64,000 nt of DNA from NCBI RefSeq assembly GCF_008329565.1, contig NZ_NPKT01000011.1, positions 112,542 to 176,541 of the forward strand, written 5' to 3'. The number at the start of each line of letters is the position of its first letter. Position 1 is the first letter of the stretch. The position numbers and the translations under genes were made by a program. This document shows, in pieces, positions 54,899-64,000 of this stretch. The notes beneath the pieces are model-generated. The model did not search any database, had not been told where the DNA came from, and saw only the letters and a program-made list of their open reading frames with translations. This DNA comes from Mycolicibacterium sp. P1-5 (lineage in GTDB: Bacteria > Actinomycetota > Actinomycetes > Mycobacteriales > Mycobacteriaceae).

Positions 54899-54928
54899 TG
54901 CCACTTGTGGCTGCCGGGGCGCAAGCTG

Positions 54929-55555
54929 ATGAGCATGACTGCTGACCACCACACCCATTGGGAGACCAGATATGCCGAGAAGCCGCGGATCTGGAGCGGA
55001 CGCCCCAATGCGCACCTCGCCGACATCGTCGGACCGCTGACCGGTTCGCGGGCATTGGATCTGGGCTGCGGTGAGGGCGGTGATGCGATGTGGCTGGCCG
55101 AACACGGCTGGCACGTCGTGGCCGTCGACGTTTCCACCACCGCGCTGGCCCGCGCAGCCGAGGACGCCGCGACGCGAGGAGTGCTGGAGCGCATCGATTT
55201 TCAGCAACACGACCTGACCAAGACACTGCCCGAGGGGCCGTTCGATCTGGTGTCGGCGCACTTCTTCCACACCACCCTCGAGATGGACCGGTCCGCGATC
55301 CTGCGCCGCGCGGCGGCCACCCTGGCCTCCGGGGGAACGCTGCTCATCGTCGACCATGGCGGTGCCCCGGCGTGGGCACCCGAGGAGGTTCACCATCACG
55401 AGTTTCCGGCCCCCGAGGAGGTGCTGGCCGGCCTGGCCCTCGATGACACCCAATGGGAGACCGTGCACCTGGGAACGACCGAGCGAGACGCGGTCGGGCC
55501 CGATGGTCAGCACGCCACCCTGGTCGACAACATCATCATCGTGCGCCGTAAATGA
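54929..55555 (+). CDS. Class I SAM-dependent methyltransferase
   Basis: The product is 208 residues. SAM-binding motif I is ALDLGCGEGGDAMWLAEHGW, followed by VVAVDVSTTALARAAEDA (acidic residue for the ribose) and DLVSAHFFHTTLEMD. It resembles thiopurine/tellurite-resistance-type methyltransferases (WETRYAEKPRIWSGRPNAHL opening). ATG 54935 is an alternative start. The acceptor is unknown. The divergent cupin regulator is its likely controller. It ends 15 bases before rnpB. Confidence 0.88.
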   Translation: MSMTADHHTHWETRYAEKPRIWSGRPNAHLADIVGPLTGSRALDLGCGEGGDAMWLAEHGWHVVAVDVSTTALARAAEDAATRGVLERIDFQQHDLTKTLPEGPFDLVSAHFFHTTLEMDRSAILRRAAATLASGGTLLIVDHGGAPAWAPEEVHHHEFPAPEEVLAGLALDDTQWETVHLGTTERDAVGPDGQHATLVDNIIIVRRK

Positions 55556-55570
55556 GCTACCGTGTTCAGG

Positions 55571-55980
<410 letters not shown>

Positions 55981-56050
55981 CCCCGCGACTTGTGAACTGC
56001 TGATTCCGTATGTCGGCAGGCCCTTGGTCCGCAGTGGGTCCGCAGTGCTC

Positions 56051-56311
56051 TCAGCACCGAGCCGATCGCTTCCCGGACCTGAACAAGATCATCTGCCGGT
56101 CTAGAACCACGGTGCGGTCAAGCAAGTCCACCCGGTCGACGGTCAAGCCGAAGCATTCTCCTTGCCGCATCCCCGTGCTCGCCGCCAGGGTGACGAGAGA
56201 CCGCAACTCTGGCGGCAATGCCTTGCCGACCAGTTCGACATACTCGGTCTTCGGCGGCACGAGCGGGTCCTTACCGAGACACCGATCAATGACGTTCAGG
56301 TGTCTGGACAA
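56051..56311 (-). pseudogene. Tyrosine recombinase (phage integrase) fragment
   Basis: The frame reads RHLNVIDRCLGKDPLVPP, then LPPELRSLVTLAASTGMRQGECFGLTVDRVDLLDRTVVLDRQ, the start of an integrase catalytic domain with the first catalytic Arg in TGMRxGE. The frame breaks after that. Downstream, in another minus frame (56103 to about 55985), an ALRTHCGPRACRH-like tail resembles integrase C-termini, but the H-x-L-R-H and Tyr boxes are missing. It is a relic of an element inserted beside rnpB. Confidence 0.7.
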
Positions 56312-56718
56312 CGTGCCGTCCCGGCATTTGAGGACGGGGCACTACATGTCGTATAGGTCGCCACATATAGAGGGCGTGCCTCGCCAAACCGCGCACCGTC
56401 GGTTGCCTGCAGCGCTGCGGTTGAGACTTTTCGCGGTGAGGGCTTCTGTTACATCGATCGACGGGCGCGCCACCATCTCAACTGCGTAATCGCCGGGCGG
56501 GGGGCTGAGGCTTCTCCCACCCCGGCTTGCAAGGGTGCCAGGACCACCAAGATTTGACACACGTTCCTGGCCAATGTCCGGCCGGCTGTTCGTCAACGGC
56601 ACGACCGCCGTTTGATCGTCGCAGCAGCTGCTCAGGGACGGCACCGTACTTCAGCTCGCGGCCGTTACCGCGCCTGACACGTGATCGATCCTCGGCCCAG
56701 AACGAGTCGATTTGCTCG
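56312..56718. other. Intergenic stretch, probable degraded island DNA
   Basis: Several short frames are open on both strands (for example one ending near 56342 on the minus strand and one from 56786 to 56478), but none resembles a known protein or has a ribosome site. Base use is less regular than in the neighbouring genes. I take it as decayed mobile-element sequence between the integrase relic and the esterase gene. Confidence 0.4.
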
Positions 56719-57654
56719 TCATTGAAGTCGATCTGGGCCGTCCTCAAAGACATATCCATTCGCAAATGCTGTTTGCAGTGCCGCACACTGTCGCGCGAAG
56801 AAGCCCTGCGCCACTGGAGTTTTGGAGGCGATGATGTCGAATCCGTGGAAGGCTCCTTCGACTACGTCGAGCTCGCAGCTCACACCCGCGTCGCGGAGCC
56901 TATACGCGTATTCCACGTCTTGGCCGTAGAGCGGATCCACCGTTCCCACGCCGATCCACGCGGGAGCGAGTTGGGACAGGTCGTCGCGCCGCGCCGGCAC
57001 CGCAGATTGGCGATCGGCACCCTTGAGATACGCCTGCCACCCCAGCCGGTCGCTCTTTTCATTCCACAGCCGGTAGTGCTGACTTTCAAGGCCCGGACGA
57101 CTTGACGGGCGATCGTCGACCATGGGATAGACGAGTAACTGGAACAACGGTGTCACTTCGCCGCGATCTCGCGCCAGCAGTGCCAGCGCAGCTGCCAGAC
57201 CGCCACCCGCACTGGCGCCGCCGATAGCGATCCGGCCGGGATCGACGCCGGGCAACCGCGCCAACCACGTCAGCGCGGTGTAGCAGTCCTCCAGTGCAGC
57301 TGGAAAAGGATCTTTTGGAGCAAGCCGGTAGTCGACTGACGCGACCGGCACGCCCACGCGGCGAACGAATCGTTGGCACAGCTTGTCGTCCTGTGCTGCC
57401 GTTCCGATGACGTATCCGCCGCCGTGGATCCACAGCAGTGCGCCCCCGTGCGTGCACTCACGTTCGGGCCGGTAAAGCCTGGCCCCTGTGCTTGGTGTGA
57501 TTGTGAGGACCTCGACACCCTCGCACGCGGACGGCGCGAATCGGGTCAGGCGGCGCATCGTCGGCAGCGTCAATCTGTTGAACGGCGACCGGGGAAGCAC
57601 CCGCGCGATACTCTTCAAGTCGGGGTGGTAGTGGTCAGACCGGATACGTGACAC
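56719..57654 (-). CDS. Alpha/beta hydrolase, hormone-sensitive lipase family
   Basis: The 311-residue esterase has the oxyanion motif WIHGGGYVIG, nucleophile Ser in IGGASAGGGLA, acid in GTVDPLYGQDVE and catalytic His in GAFHGFDII. The HSL/Lip family of mycobacteria hydrolyses short and medium acyl esters. It starts at GTG 57654, overlapping the SDR stop by 20 bases, so it is the last gene of a P450-containing minus-strand transcript. A role in ester release or uptake in that pathway is inference. Confidence 0.88.
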   Translation of the reverse strand: MSRIRSDHYHPDLKSIARVLPRSPFNRLTLPTMRRLTRFAPSACEGVEVLTITPSTGARLYRPERECTHGGALLWIHGGGYVIGTAAQDDKLCQRFVRRVGVPVASVDYRLAPKDPFPAALEDCYTALTWLARLPGVDPGRIAIGGASAGGGLAAALALLARDRGEVTPLFQLLVYPMVDDRPSSRPGLESQHYRLWNEKSDRLGWQAYLKGADRQSAVPARRDDLSQLAPAWIGVGTVDPLYGQDVEYAYRLRDAGVSCELDVVEGAFHGFDIIASKTPVAQGFFARQCAALQTAFANGYVFEDGPDRLQ

Positions 57655-58558
57655 CAGTCAACTCCTCGGACACAGTCCACAAACGTTGCTGCACCTCTTG
57701 GTCGTAGGACTTCTTGCTGGAACGGACGAGCGTCGGGTAGCCCGCCATCTCCAGGAATCCGTCCGGTCCCCAGTACTGGCCACCCTGCACATCAGGCATT
57801 GTCGCGGTGTACAGCTGTGGCAGTGCGCCCTTCGCCGGATCCTGGCCGATGAAACGGTCCGCAAACTTCATCATCGCCTGGACCGGTTTCCACATGTTGC
57901 GGAAGAGCTCGGAGTGTGAATAGCCGGGGTGGGCAGTCACCGTCATCAGCGGCGCACCCGATTTGACCAGCCGCCGATGAAATTCGTAGCAGAACATCAG
58001 GTTCGCCAGCTTCGACTGAGCGTAGGCCAGCGCACTGCTGTACCGGCGCTCCCACTGGAGATCGTCGAAATGGATGGCACCGCCGAGCTTGTGGTCCAAA
58101 CTTGCCACGACCACCACTCGGGCCCCGTCGACGTCGAGCATGTTCTCGAGCAGTAGTCCCGTCAGCGCAAAGTGGCCAAGGTGGTTGGTGGCGAACTGCA
58201 ACTCGAACCCCTCAGGTGTCATCGTCCTGGGCGGGAACGCCACCGCGGCATTGTTGATGAGCAAGTCAATCCGCGGGTGCGCGGCCCGGAGTTCAGCCGA
58301 CGCGGTGCGCACCGATTCGAGCGAGCCGAGATCGAGCCGCTGTGTGGACACCTCCGCGTCCGGCACCGACTGACGAATCTTCTCGCAGGCTGCCTTGCCT
58401 TTGTCCAGGTTGCGCACGGCCAGCACCACTTGCGCGCCGCGTTCCGCGAGCGCCCGCGCGGTGTCCAACCCAAGACCCGTGTTGGATCCCGTCACGACGA
58501 CGACCCGACCAGACTGATCCGGGATGTCGTTCTCGGACCACTTGTGCTGCTTCATCAT
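57635..58558 (-). CDS. Short-chain dehydrogenase (retinol dehydrogenase-like)
   Basis: The 307-residue extended SDR has cofactor motif VVVTGSNTGLGLDTARALAE, NNAA (LLINNAAVAF) and Ser in VVVASLDHKL, with Y-x-x-S-K in LAYAQSKLANL. LAVRNLDKGK suggests NADP use. It resembles the light-dependent-protochlorophyllide/retinol-dehydrogenase group found in many mycobacteria. It starts ATG-ATG at 58558/58555. It overlaps the esterase gene and follows the membrane protein gene by 48 bases. Substrate unknown, possibly the alcohol made by the nearby P450. Confidence 0.9.
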   Translation of the reverse strand: MMKQHKWSENDIPDQSGRVVVVTGSNTGLGLDTARALAERGAQVVLAVRNLDKGKAACEKIRQSVPDAEVSTQRLDLGSLESVRTASAELRAAHPRIDLLINNAAVAFPPRTMTPEGFELQFATNHLGHFALTGLLLENMLDVDGARVVVVASLDHKLGGAIHFDDLQWERRYSSALAYAQSKLANLMFCYEFHRRLVKSGAPLMTVTAHPGYSHSELFRNMWKPVQAMMKFADRFIGQDPAKGALPQLYTATMPDVQGGQYWGPDGFLEMAGYPTLVRSSKKSYDQEVQQRLWTVSEELTGVTYPV

Positions 58559-58606
58559 TCAGTACCTAATTGATCGTTCATCCTTCAGAACCTATTTGAT
58601 CGCGGT

Positions 58607-58978
58607 TCAAGAAGGCGCCAAGGTGATGAGCGACGACGCTTGCCCGAAACTGCGTAGTTGTTGAGGAGTCTGCGACTGAAACCGCCGTGCCGGTGATTTG
58701 CCGACCGTCAGGGGAAGGGTAAGTTCGGCGGCCAGTTGAAGACGCGATCGCTGCTCTCCGGGGGCCTTCCAGAACAACACTATTGGCAGAGCTATCACCG
58801 GCAGGCCGAACAGCAAGTTGGCCGCGACATCTAGCGTGAAGCGTGGCGACAGCAGTCCAGTACCCACTCCGATGGTCGTGCCAACGAACACAATACCCAC
58901 GACGGTGAACAGCGCGGTGTAAGCCTTTAGGCGATGGGGTGCAACGGGTCTCACGAAGTCGGCTTCGCGGGTTTCCAT
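58607..58978 (-). CDS. Small membrane protein of unknown function
   Basis: The 123-residue product has two predicted transmembrane segments (about residues 20-42 and 52-70, with FGLPVIALPIVLFW), a charged N-terminus and a hydrophilic tail ending LITLAPS. No family recognised. It lies between the P450 and the SDR in the minus-strand run, so it probably belongs to the same transcript. It might be a membrane anchor or transporter component; nothing in the sequence decides this. Confidence 0.6.
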   Translation of the reverse strand: METREADFVRPVAPHRLKAYTALFTVVGIVFVGTTIGVGTGLLSPRFTLDVAANLLFGLPVIALPIVLFWKAPGEQRSRLQLAAELTLPLTVGKSPARRFQSQTPQQLRSFGQASSLITLAPS

Positions 58979-59006
58979 GGCATCACTTTCGGTTTCAGAG
59001 TTGAGA

Positions 59007-60317
59007 TCAATTCCTCGCGACTGCGGCAGCTTTCCTCAAGTCAATGGGTAAATGCGTCGGCCCACGCAGCGAGCTGTTGGTCGACCAAGTGGTAGGGCCG
59101 ACGGTAGTGATTCGGCTGACGCGGTCGACGAGTTCACGCAGTACTGCTTGGGCCTCCATGCGCGCCAGAGGAGCTCCGACGCACATGTGTGCGCCGTAAC
59201 CGAAGCCGATATGCATGCGCGGGTTGCGGTCTGCGCGGTATTCATCGGGATCGTCGAACACGAGAGGGTCGCGGTTGGCTGCACCGAAAGACAGGAGCAC
59301 GCGAGCGCCGGCGGGAATGGTGACCTCGCCGACCTGGTAGTCCTGGCGCGTATAGCGGTAGAGGTTCTGGATCGGGCTGGAGATCCGCAGCTGTTCCTCG
59401 ACGGCGATGGGAATGAGATCAGGGTTGGCGCGGATGAGATTGTATTGGTCGGGGTTGTGGGCCAACGTTTCGAATAGCCCACCGAGTAGATTGGTAGTCG
59501 TCTCGTTGCCGGCGATGAGCAGCAACAGGGCAACATAGAACAACTGATCGTCGCTCAGGTTGCCTTCGGTGTTGTGTTCCAGCAGTCGCCCAAGCATGGT
59601 GTCCGAGCCTTTGAGCTCGCCGGTCGCGAGGTGACGCAGGAAATAGCGTCGTAGCGCGAGGACTGCGCGCAGCGAGTTTACGGTTTCGACAACACCTTTC
59701 GGTGTCGGTGAGAAGTTGATGATTCGAACACTGTTCTCTGACCATCGTCGAAAGTCGGCGACGTCGGTCTCCGGTATCCCCAGGATCGCGGCGATGAGAC
59801 GCATCGGCATTGGTATCGCGAGTTGTTCTACTATGTCGCAACCGGGCTCATTGAGCACCTTGGATACCAGTTCAGCTGCAAGTCTGTCTGTTATTTCCTG
59901 CCAGTTTTCCAGCGCGCCGCGAGTGAAGCCGGGCTGGACCTGCTTACGTAGTCGGGCGTGCTGGTCGCCGTCGGTGAGCACTAACAGGTCGGCCGCCATC
60001 CTCACTCGCGTTACGCCCTGGGCGCTGGTGACCTGATCCGCGTCGCGTAATGCGGCGCGGACGTCGTTGAGTCGGCTCAGGATCCAGGTGGCGCGTTTGG
60101 GGTTGTAGTGCACCCGCCCGCTGCGGTGCAGCGCTCGGTACGCTTCGTGCGGCTGAGCCGCAGTGGCGGGGTCCAGGGGGTCGTAGTCGGTGTTGACCGC
60201 CCCCGTCCAGCCTCGATAGCCCTGCCGCTGCGTGCGGATCGCCCCGGCGAGATTCATCTCGACAGCGCTGCCAAGCGGTTTGAGTAATGTAACGATGCCG
60301 CGCGTGCTGTTCACCAT
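59007..60317 (-). CDS. Cytochrome P450
   Basis: The 436-residue product has I-helix LLIAGNETTTN, ExxR as EEQLR, and heme loop GFGYGAHMCVGAP with proximal Cys379. It is a class I bacterial P450. ATG 60317 (MVNSTRG) is the start; a longer frame to 60407 lacks support. It is the first gene of the minus-strand run (membrane protein, SDR, esterase) and divergent from the TetR regulator at 60872. An FprB-like reductase gene at 61802 could provide electrons. Substrate unknown. Confidence 0.93.
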   Translation of the reverse strand: MVNSTRGIVTLLKPLGSAVEMNLAGAIRTQRQGYRGWTGAVNTDYDPLDPATAAQPHEAYRALHRSGRVHYNPKRATWILSRLNDVRAALRDADQVTSAQGVTRVRMAADLLVLTDGDQHARLRKQVQPGFTRGALENWQEITDRLAAELVSKVLNEPGCDIVEQLAIPMPMRLIAAILGIPETDVADFRRWSENSVRIINFSPTPKGVVETVNSLRAVLALRRYFLRHLATGELKGSDTMLGRLLEHNTEGNLSDDQLFYVALLLLIAGNETTTNLLGGLFETLAHNPDQYNLIRANPDLIPIAVEEQLRISSPIQNLYRYTRQDYQVGEVTIPAGARVLLSFGAANRDPLVFDDPDEYRADRNPRMHIGFGYGAHMCVGAPLARMEAQAVLRELVDRVSRITTVGPTTWSTNSSLRGPTHLPIDLRKAAAVARN

Positions 60318-60871
60318 TACCGCCCGACTTTCGCCCGATGCCGACGAACGCAAAAGTCTCGGACCGGCGGGGCCGCACCGTACGGGCCGGAGTGAAAAGC
60401 GTTGCACGCCAAAAGAAGGGTCTCCTCAAACTCGCCGATGGGTGGGCATCGGCAGGACTGGTAGGCGCTTGCCGACACAAAGTAATGGCGCTCCACCGAC
60501 ATGGCCTCAGCGTGGGCGCTGGCGCCCGTATCGTCAACGGTGCGACACGAAGTTGAAAGGCCAATTCGGGCGCTAGTGAGCAAGCGTTTAGCAGCCGAAT
60601 CACCTGACCAGCGTCTTCGCGTTTGAATCGTCCCTTAGAATTCTCACGTTGATAACGCCCTGCTTTAATGCTCGGAGATCAGTTGCACACGTGCAAGCAG
60701 GTTCTGCAGAACCGGGACCGCCGGTGCGCAACTGCGCGGGTCGAGGTTGCGACACCAGTGGCGGGGTAGTGTGATGGCTTCTCGCGACAGGTGTGAGCCG
60801 GGTGCAGCACTCAAGATAATTCTCAACGCGAGAATGCGGATTCATCGGTCGGCTGGACGGGACAAGGTGTC
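60318..60871. other. Divergent regulatory region between P450 and TetR genes
   Basis: No gene is supported: a 72-codon plus frame at 60338-60556 has no ribosome site or recognisable product. The right half contains the palindrome at 60819-60835, and a related half-site ATTCTCACGTT occurs near 60640. Both could bind the adjacent TetR protein. Confidence 0.45.
60819..60835. promoter_or_regulatory. Candidate TetR operator ATTCTC-N5-GAGAAT
   Basis: A perfect inverted repeat with six-base arms lies 37 bases before the TetR start. Similar ATTCTC half-sites recur at about 60640 and 61518, on both sides of the TetR gene. Confidence 0.45.
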
Positions 60872-61414
60872 ATGACACGTGACGATTGGTTGGTCGGCCG
60901 CGACCGAGGCAGCGAAGCCGCCGACCGGATCTACGACGCGGCCGCGGAGCTGGTCACGCGTGGTGGATTCGAGGCGTTCACGATCGAGGCGCTGGCCGCC
61001 AAGGTGCATTGTTCGCCAGCCACGATCTATCGTCACGCGGGCGGCAGGGCCGCGATCCGTGAAGCCGTGACCATGCGCACCTCCTCACGAATTGTCGGGT
61101 TAGTGCGTGAGGCCATCGAGGGTTTACAGGGTACTGAGCGTGTAGTGACGGCGATCTTGGTTGCGTTGGAGCACATCCGGGCTGAGCCGCTCGGTGACCT
61201 GATGATGGGTTCGATCCGGCCGAGCCACGAAGGCGAATGGTTGACAGCGTCGCCGGGCGTGGGCCGCTTGGCCCAGGAAGTGGTGGGTTCCGATGACCCC
61301 CTAGCGGCGCAGTGGCTGCTGCGTGTAACCCTGGCGCTGTGGTACTGGCCAGCAGAGGACCGCGACATCGAATACGCGCTTGTGAGACGCTTCGTTGGGC
61401 CAATCTTTATCTAG
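60872..61414 (+). CDS. TetR family transcriptional regulator
   Basis: The 180-residue product has the HTH AADRIYDAAAELVTRGGFEAFTIEALAAKVHCSPATIYRHAGGR. The C-terminal domain is short and helical with WLLRVTLALWYWPAED. It is divergent from the P450 by 555 bases, with palindromes in between, and upstream of the FprB-like gene. It probably represses one or both. Confidence 0.9.
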   Translation: MTRDDWLVGRDRGSEAADRIYDAAAELVTRGGFEAFTIEALAAKVHCSPATIYRHAGGRAAIREAVTMRTSSRIVGLVREAIEGLQGTERVVTAILVALEHIRAEPLGDLMMGSIRPSHEGEWLTASPGVGRLAQEVVGSDDPLAAQWLLRVTLALWYWPAEDRDIEYALVRRFVGPIFI

Positions 61415-61801
61415 CGCAAGCGGAATCGGGTTTCGCGCTGGCGTACTCGGGGATGCGTCCAGCTTCGTCTGCCCGTACCAAACTTTCCTTCGCAGCATGA
61501 GAGAAAACTCTAGGAAATTCTCACCCATCTGTGCAGGTAAAGCCGGTACGAGCTGTTGGGCAATTAGCTGAGGGGGCCGAACACCTTTTCAACCTCGTGG
61601 CGCCCCGTTGACGATTCGATGAGGTGTTCACCAAGCTGATGTGATGATGACAGCGCAGCGCCCACGCGAGGCTGGCGTCGGCGGCCGGTGGCGGCCGTCG
61701 ATGGCCGCAGCGGGCAGCTATGCCGTGACGACTCGACCGCGGCGACGCGGTGGGCAGACAGACCTGCAGGCAATGGCTTGCTCGAGATCAGGTTCTCCAC
61801 T
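61415..61801. other. Intergenic region before the FprB-like gene
   Basis: No gene is supported. A short symmetric stretch, GAGAA...TTCTC, is found at about 61501-61522 and may be a further regulator site. An open frame on the minus strand (61977-61564) is antisense to the reductase gene and has no recognisable product. Confidence 0.4.
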
Positions 61802-63505
61802 GTGACTTTCGTGATCACCCAGCGATGCTGCAACGATGCCAGCTGTGTGTCGGTGTGCCCGGTCGACTGCATCCGGCCCTCGCCGGATGACCCCGATTTC
61901 AGCACGAGCGAGATGCTGCACATCGCTCCGGACACCTGCGTTGACTGCGGCGCCTGCGTGCCTGTCTGTCCGACCAACGCGATCCGCTACGAGGTCGATC
62001 TGACCGAACCGTTGAAGCGATACAAAGCCATCAACGCCGCCTACTTCGAGCGGAACCCACTGCAGGCAGATCCTCGCCGATTAGACGAGATGCTCTCACG
62101 TCCGCCCAAGGAATTGGGGACCCTGCGGGTCGCGATCGTCGGCGCCGGACCGGCCGCATGCTATGCGGCCGAAGAGCTTTTGGCCCGGGCCGACGTAGAG
62201 GTGGAGCTGCTGGACAGGCTGCCGACGCCGTACGGGCTCATTCGCGGCGGCGTGGCACCAGACCACTCCCAGACTAAGGAGGTGGGCCTGATCTTCGGGG
62301 CGAGGTTCGTCACAGATGCGGTGGGTTTGCACCTCAACGTCGAAGTCGGTAAGCACATCACGCATGAAGAGCTGATGCGCCACCACCACGCGGTCATCTA
62401 CGCCGTCGGTGCATTCGAGGAGCGCCGGCTCGACATCCCCGGTGAGAATCTGCCCGGAAGCCATCCCGCATCCGAGTTCGTCGCCTGGTACAACGGGCAT
62501 CCCGACTACGTCGATATGACATTCGATCTGTCCGGACAGCGCGCCGTGGTGGTTGGAAACGGCAACGTCGCCTTGGATGTGGCGCGAATTCTGCTCCTCG
62601 ACACCGACGAATTGCAGACCACCGACATCGCAGACTATGCGCTGGACGCGTTGCGGCGCAGCAATATTCGGGAGGTCGTGCTTCTGGGGCGACGCGGGCC
62701 ACTGCAGGCGGCCTACTCATCATCGGAGTTTCTCGCCTTCAACCACCTGCCGGGTGTGGATGTCGTGCTCGATGAGCGCGAGCTGGACCTCGACCCAACC
62801 AGCCGAGCCCAATTCCCCGACCCCGCGCTGGAACCGGCGCTCGCCCTAAAGGTGAGGCTTGCAGAGGAGTTCGCGCACCGTCCGCTGGACGCGCGTAACA
62901 AGCGCGTCGTATTCCGCTACTGCGTTTCCCCAGTCGAGATTCTCGGTACTGATCGCGTTGAGGGAGTGCGGATCACCGCCAACGAGCTCGTCGATATCGA
63001 CGGCGCGATCAAGGCCGTCGCAACCGACCAGACCGAGGAGATCGAGGCATCACTGGTGCTGCGCTCGGTAGGCTTTCGAGCCCGGCCACTGGCCGGCCTG
63101 CCCTTCGATGAGCAGCGCGGAATCATCCCCAACGATTGCGGCCGGGTGATCGGCGAGGACGGGCAGCCGATCCCAGGTGTATATGTCGCCGGATGGATCA
63201 AGCGTGGAGCCAATGGCACGATCGGTACCAACAAGCACTGCGCCCGCGAGGCGGTCGACAACATCATGGAAGACTTCATCTCCGGCAGGCTCCGCCGACC
63301 CGACGGAGATCGACCTTCGCTTGAGCGACTTCTCTCTGTTCGTCAGCCCGACCTGATCTCGGGGGCCGGCTGGCACGCGATCGACCAAGCCGAACGTCGT
63401 CGTGGTAACGCCTCCGGACGACCACGGGTCAAGTTCACCGACCGAGCCAAGATGGTTGAGATCGCCAGGAGCCCCAATGAGCTTGTGGTGCCGCGGGACT
63501 CGTGA
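61802..63505 (+). CDS. Ferredoxin/ferredoxin-NADP reductase, FprB-like
   Basis: The product is 567 residues. An N-terminal two-cluster ferredoxin domain has Cys 9, 15, 19 and 23 and Cys 46, 49, 52 and 56 (CVDCGACVPVCP). An adrenodoxin-reductase-type domain follows, with FAD loop VAIVGAGPAACYAAEEL, NADPH loop VVGNGNVALDVARI and GWIKRGANGTIGTNK. It is the same architecture as mycobacterial FprB (Rv0886). It starts at GTG 61802. It may deliver electrons from NADPH to the nearby P450, being the only electron-transfer gene in this window. Confidence 0.9.
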   Translation: MTFVITQRCCNDASCVSVCPVDCIRPSPDDPDFSTSEMLHIAPDTCVDCGACVPVCPTNAIRYEVDLTEPLKRYKAINAAYFERNPLQADPRRLDEMLSRPPKELGTLRVAIVGAGPAACYAAEELLARADVEVELLDRLPTPYGLIRGGVAPDHSQTKEVGLIFGARFVTDAVGLHLNVEVGKHITHEELMRHHHAVIYAVGAFEERRLDIPGENLPGSHPASEFVAWYNGHPDYVDMTFDLSGQRAVVVGNGNVALDVARILLLDTDELQTTDIADYALDALRRSNIREVVLLGRRGPLQAAYSSSEFLAFNHLPGVDVVLDERELDLDPTSRAQFPDPALEPALALKVRLAEEFAHRPLDARNKRVVFRYCVSPVEILGTDRVEGVRITANELVDIDGAIKAVATDQTEEIEASLVLRSVGFRARPLAGLPFDEQRGIIPNDCGRVIGEDGQPIPGVYVAGWIKRGANGTIGTNKHCAREAVDNIMEDFISGRLRRPDGDRPSLERLLSVRQPDLISGAGWHAIDQAERRRGNASGRPRVKFTDRAKMVEIARSPNELVVPRDS

Positions 63506-63908
63506 GCTTTGCTGAGCCGTCCAACTACTCGACCGGCAAACATAAACACCGCGCAGCATCACATTCGCCAGACCCGTACGGAGAGCCATCCTGCCACCCG
63601 CTAACTGAGAGCAATCGCCTTCATCGTGTTACAGAGGATCATCGCAAGTACTTGATACTTTGACGCGATGACGAGTGACGGCAGGTGTGGCTGCTTGACA
63701 GGTGCCGACACGACTCGTAATACCTCCGCTTCCGTCGAGATAGGTATTAGCTCTCAGCTGGCCATGATCCGATGCGATCGGCCTTCGCGGGCTAAGCCCA
63801 CCCGCCTGACATCATCTTCCTTCATGATCAGCGTGATAACGCTTGTCGAAGGACCTCCGACTCTTCCGCCGGACGCCACCGTCACTGTTGGCCGATCCAT
63901 GTGTCAGC
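63506..63908. other. Region with no supported gene
   Basis: Short open frames exist, the longest a 93-codon plus frame at 63668-63949, but none has a ribosome site or resembles a known protein. I see no RNA gene. Confidence 0.4.
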
Positions 63909-63953
63909 TCCGGTTGAATTGTGAGCAGCCTGTTCCGGTCGAAAGGTGAGCAG
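63909..63953 (+). repeat. Two tandem 20-base repeats, possible insertion-sequence end
   Basis: Copies at 63909-63928 (tccggttgaattgtgagcag) and 63934-63953 (tccggtcgaaaggtgagcag) match at 17 of 20 positions with a 25-base period. Multiple short terminal repeats of this kind are characteristic of IS21-type elements, whose istA/istB genes would lie beyond the window edge. The element itself is not seen. Confidence 0.4.
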
Positions 63954-64000
63954 GTGTGCTTACGGGGTTGAGTCTGCCTGACGGTCGACCTCCACGGAGG

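Noticed and set aside
60338..60556. 72-codon plus frame between P450 and TetR
   Set aside because: Basic low-complexity product, no ribosome site, and it lies over the probable promoter region.
61564..61977. 137-codon minus frame before and into the FprB-like gene
   Set aside because: Half of it is antisense to the conserved ferredoxin domain, and no family match is visible in the rest.
63668..63949. 93-codon plus frame near the right edge
   Set aside because: No ribosome site, unusual residue composition for this genome, and its end runs through the tandem repeats; treated as non-coding.

Overview
The window is high-GC actinobacterial DNA and almost certainly a Mycobacterium/Mycolicibacterium chromosome. 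The best evidence is the FAS-II mycolic acid operon (fabD-acpM-kasA-kasB-accD6) with its regulator mabR, plus mycothiol-dependent formaldehyde dehydrogenase (mscR), ptpA/ptkA, the RNase HI-phosphatase fusion, a DUF222-HNH gene of the 13E12 type and a mycobacterial SOS box. Gene order follows, inverted, the M. tuberculosis stretch Rv2260 to Rv2228c (order recalled from knowledge of that genome, not computed here).

Layout. 0-25.3 kb is a conserved core. It holds an alcohol dehydrogenase, a small tautomerase, AhpD-like and HxlR-like genes, an MBL hydrolase with mscR, a serine hydrolase, DUF3145, the SOS-boxed HNH gene, diacylglycerol kinase, an FAD oxidase, TetR with glpD1, the FAS-II operon with mabR, aceE, a lipoprotein, DUF3052 and ahpE, and it ends at tRNA-Val(UAC). 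25.4-46.5 kb is an accessory block that starts with a degraded tyrosine recombinase beside the tRNA. It holds tandem DapB-like reductases, an opine-dehydrogenase-like gene, two very small genes, several broken genes, an MpaB-like protein, MFS and GntR genes, and a co-directional run: hydrolase, flavin oxidoreductase, SDR, aldehyde dehydrogenase, P450, 31-residue membrane microprotein, AveC-like membrane protein. 46.5-53.3 kb returns to core genes: DUF2236, cobD, SURF1, ptpA, ptkA, a NIF3-like gene, a zinc-ribbon coiled coil and the RNase H/phosphatase. 53.4-56 kb has a thioredoxin-reductase-like gene, a cupin regulator, a methyltransferase and rnpB. 56-64 kb is a second accessory block. It begins with another integrase remnant directly behind rnpB, then an esterase-SDR-membrane protein-P450 run on the minus strand, a TetR regulator, an FprB-like ferredoxin/reductase, and at the right edge tandem repeats that may be the end of an insertion sequence.

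How the parts work together. FabD charges AcpM, KasA/KasB elongate the acyl chain, and AccD6 supplies malonyl-CoA. A perfect TTTTGT-N9-ACAAAA palindrome before fabD is where MabR would act. The accessory oxidative cluster at 36-43 kb (P450 plus AveC-like protein plus dehydrogenases) is the best candidate in this window for an undescribed pathway.
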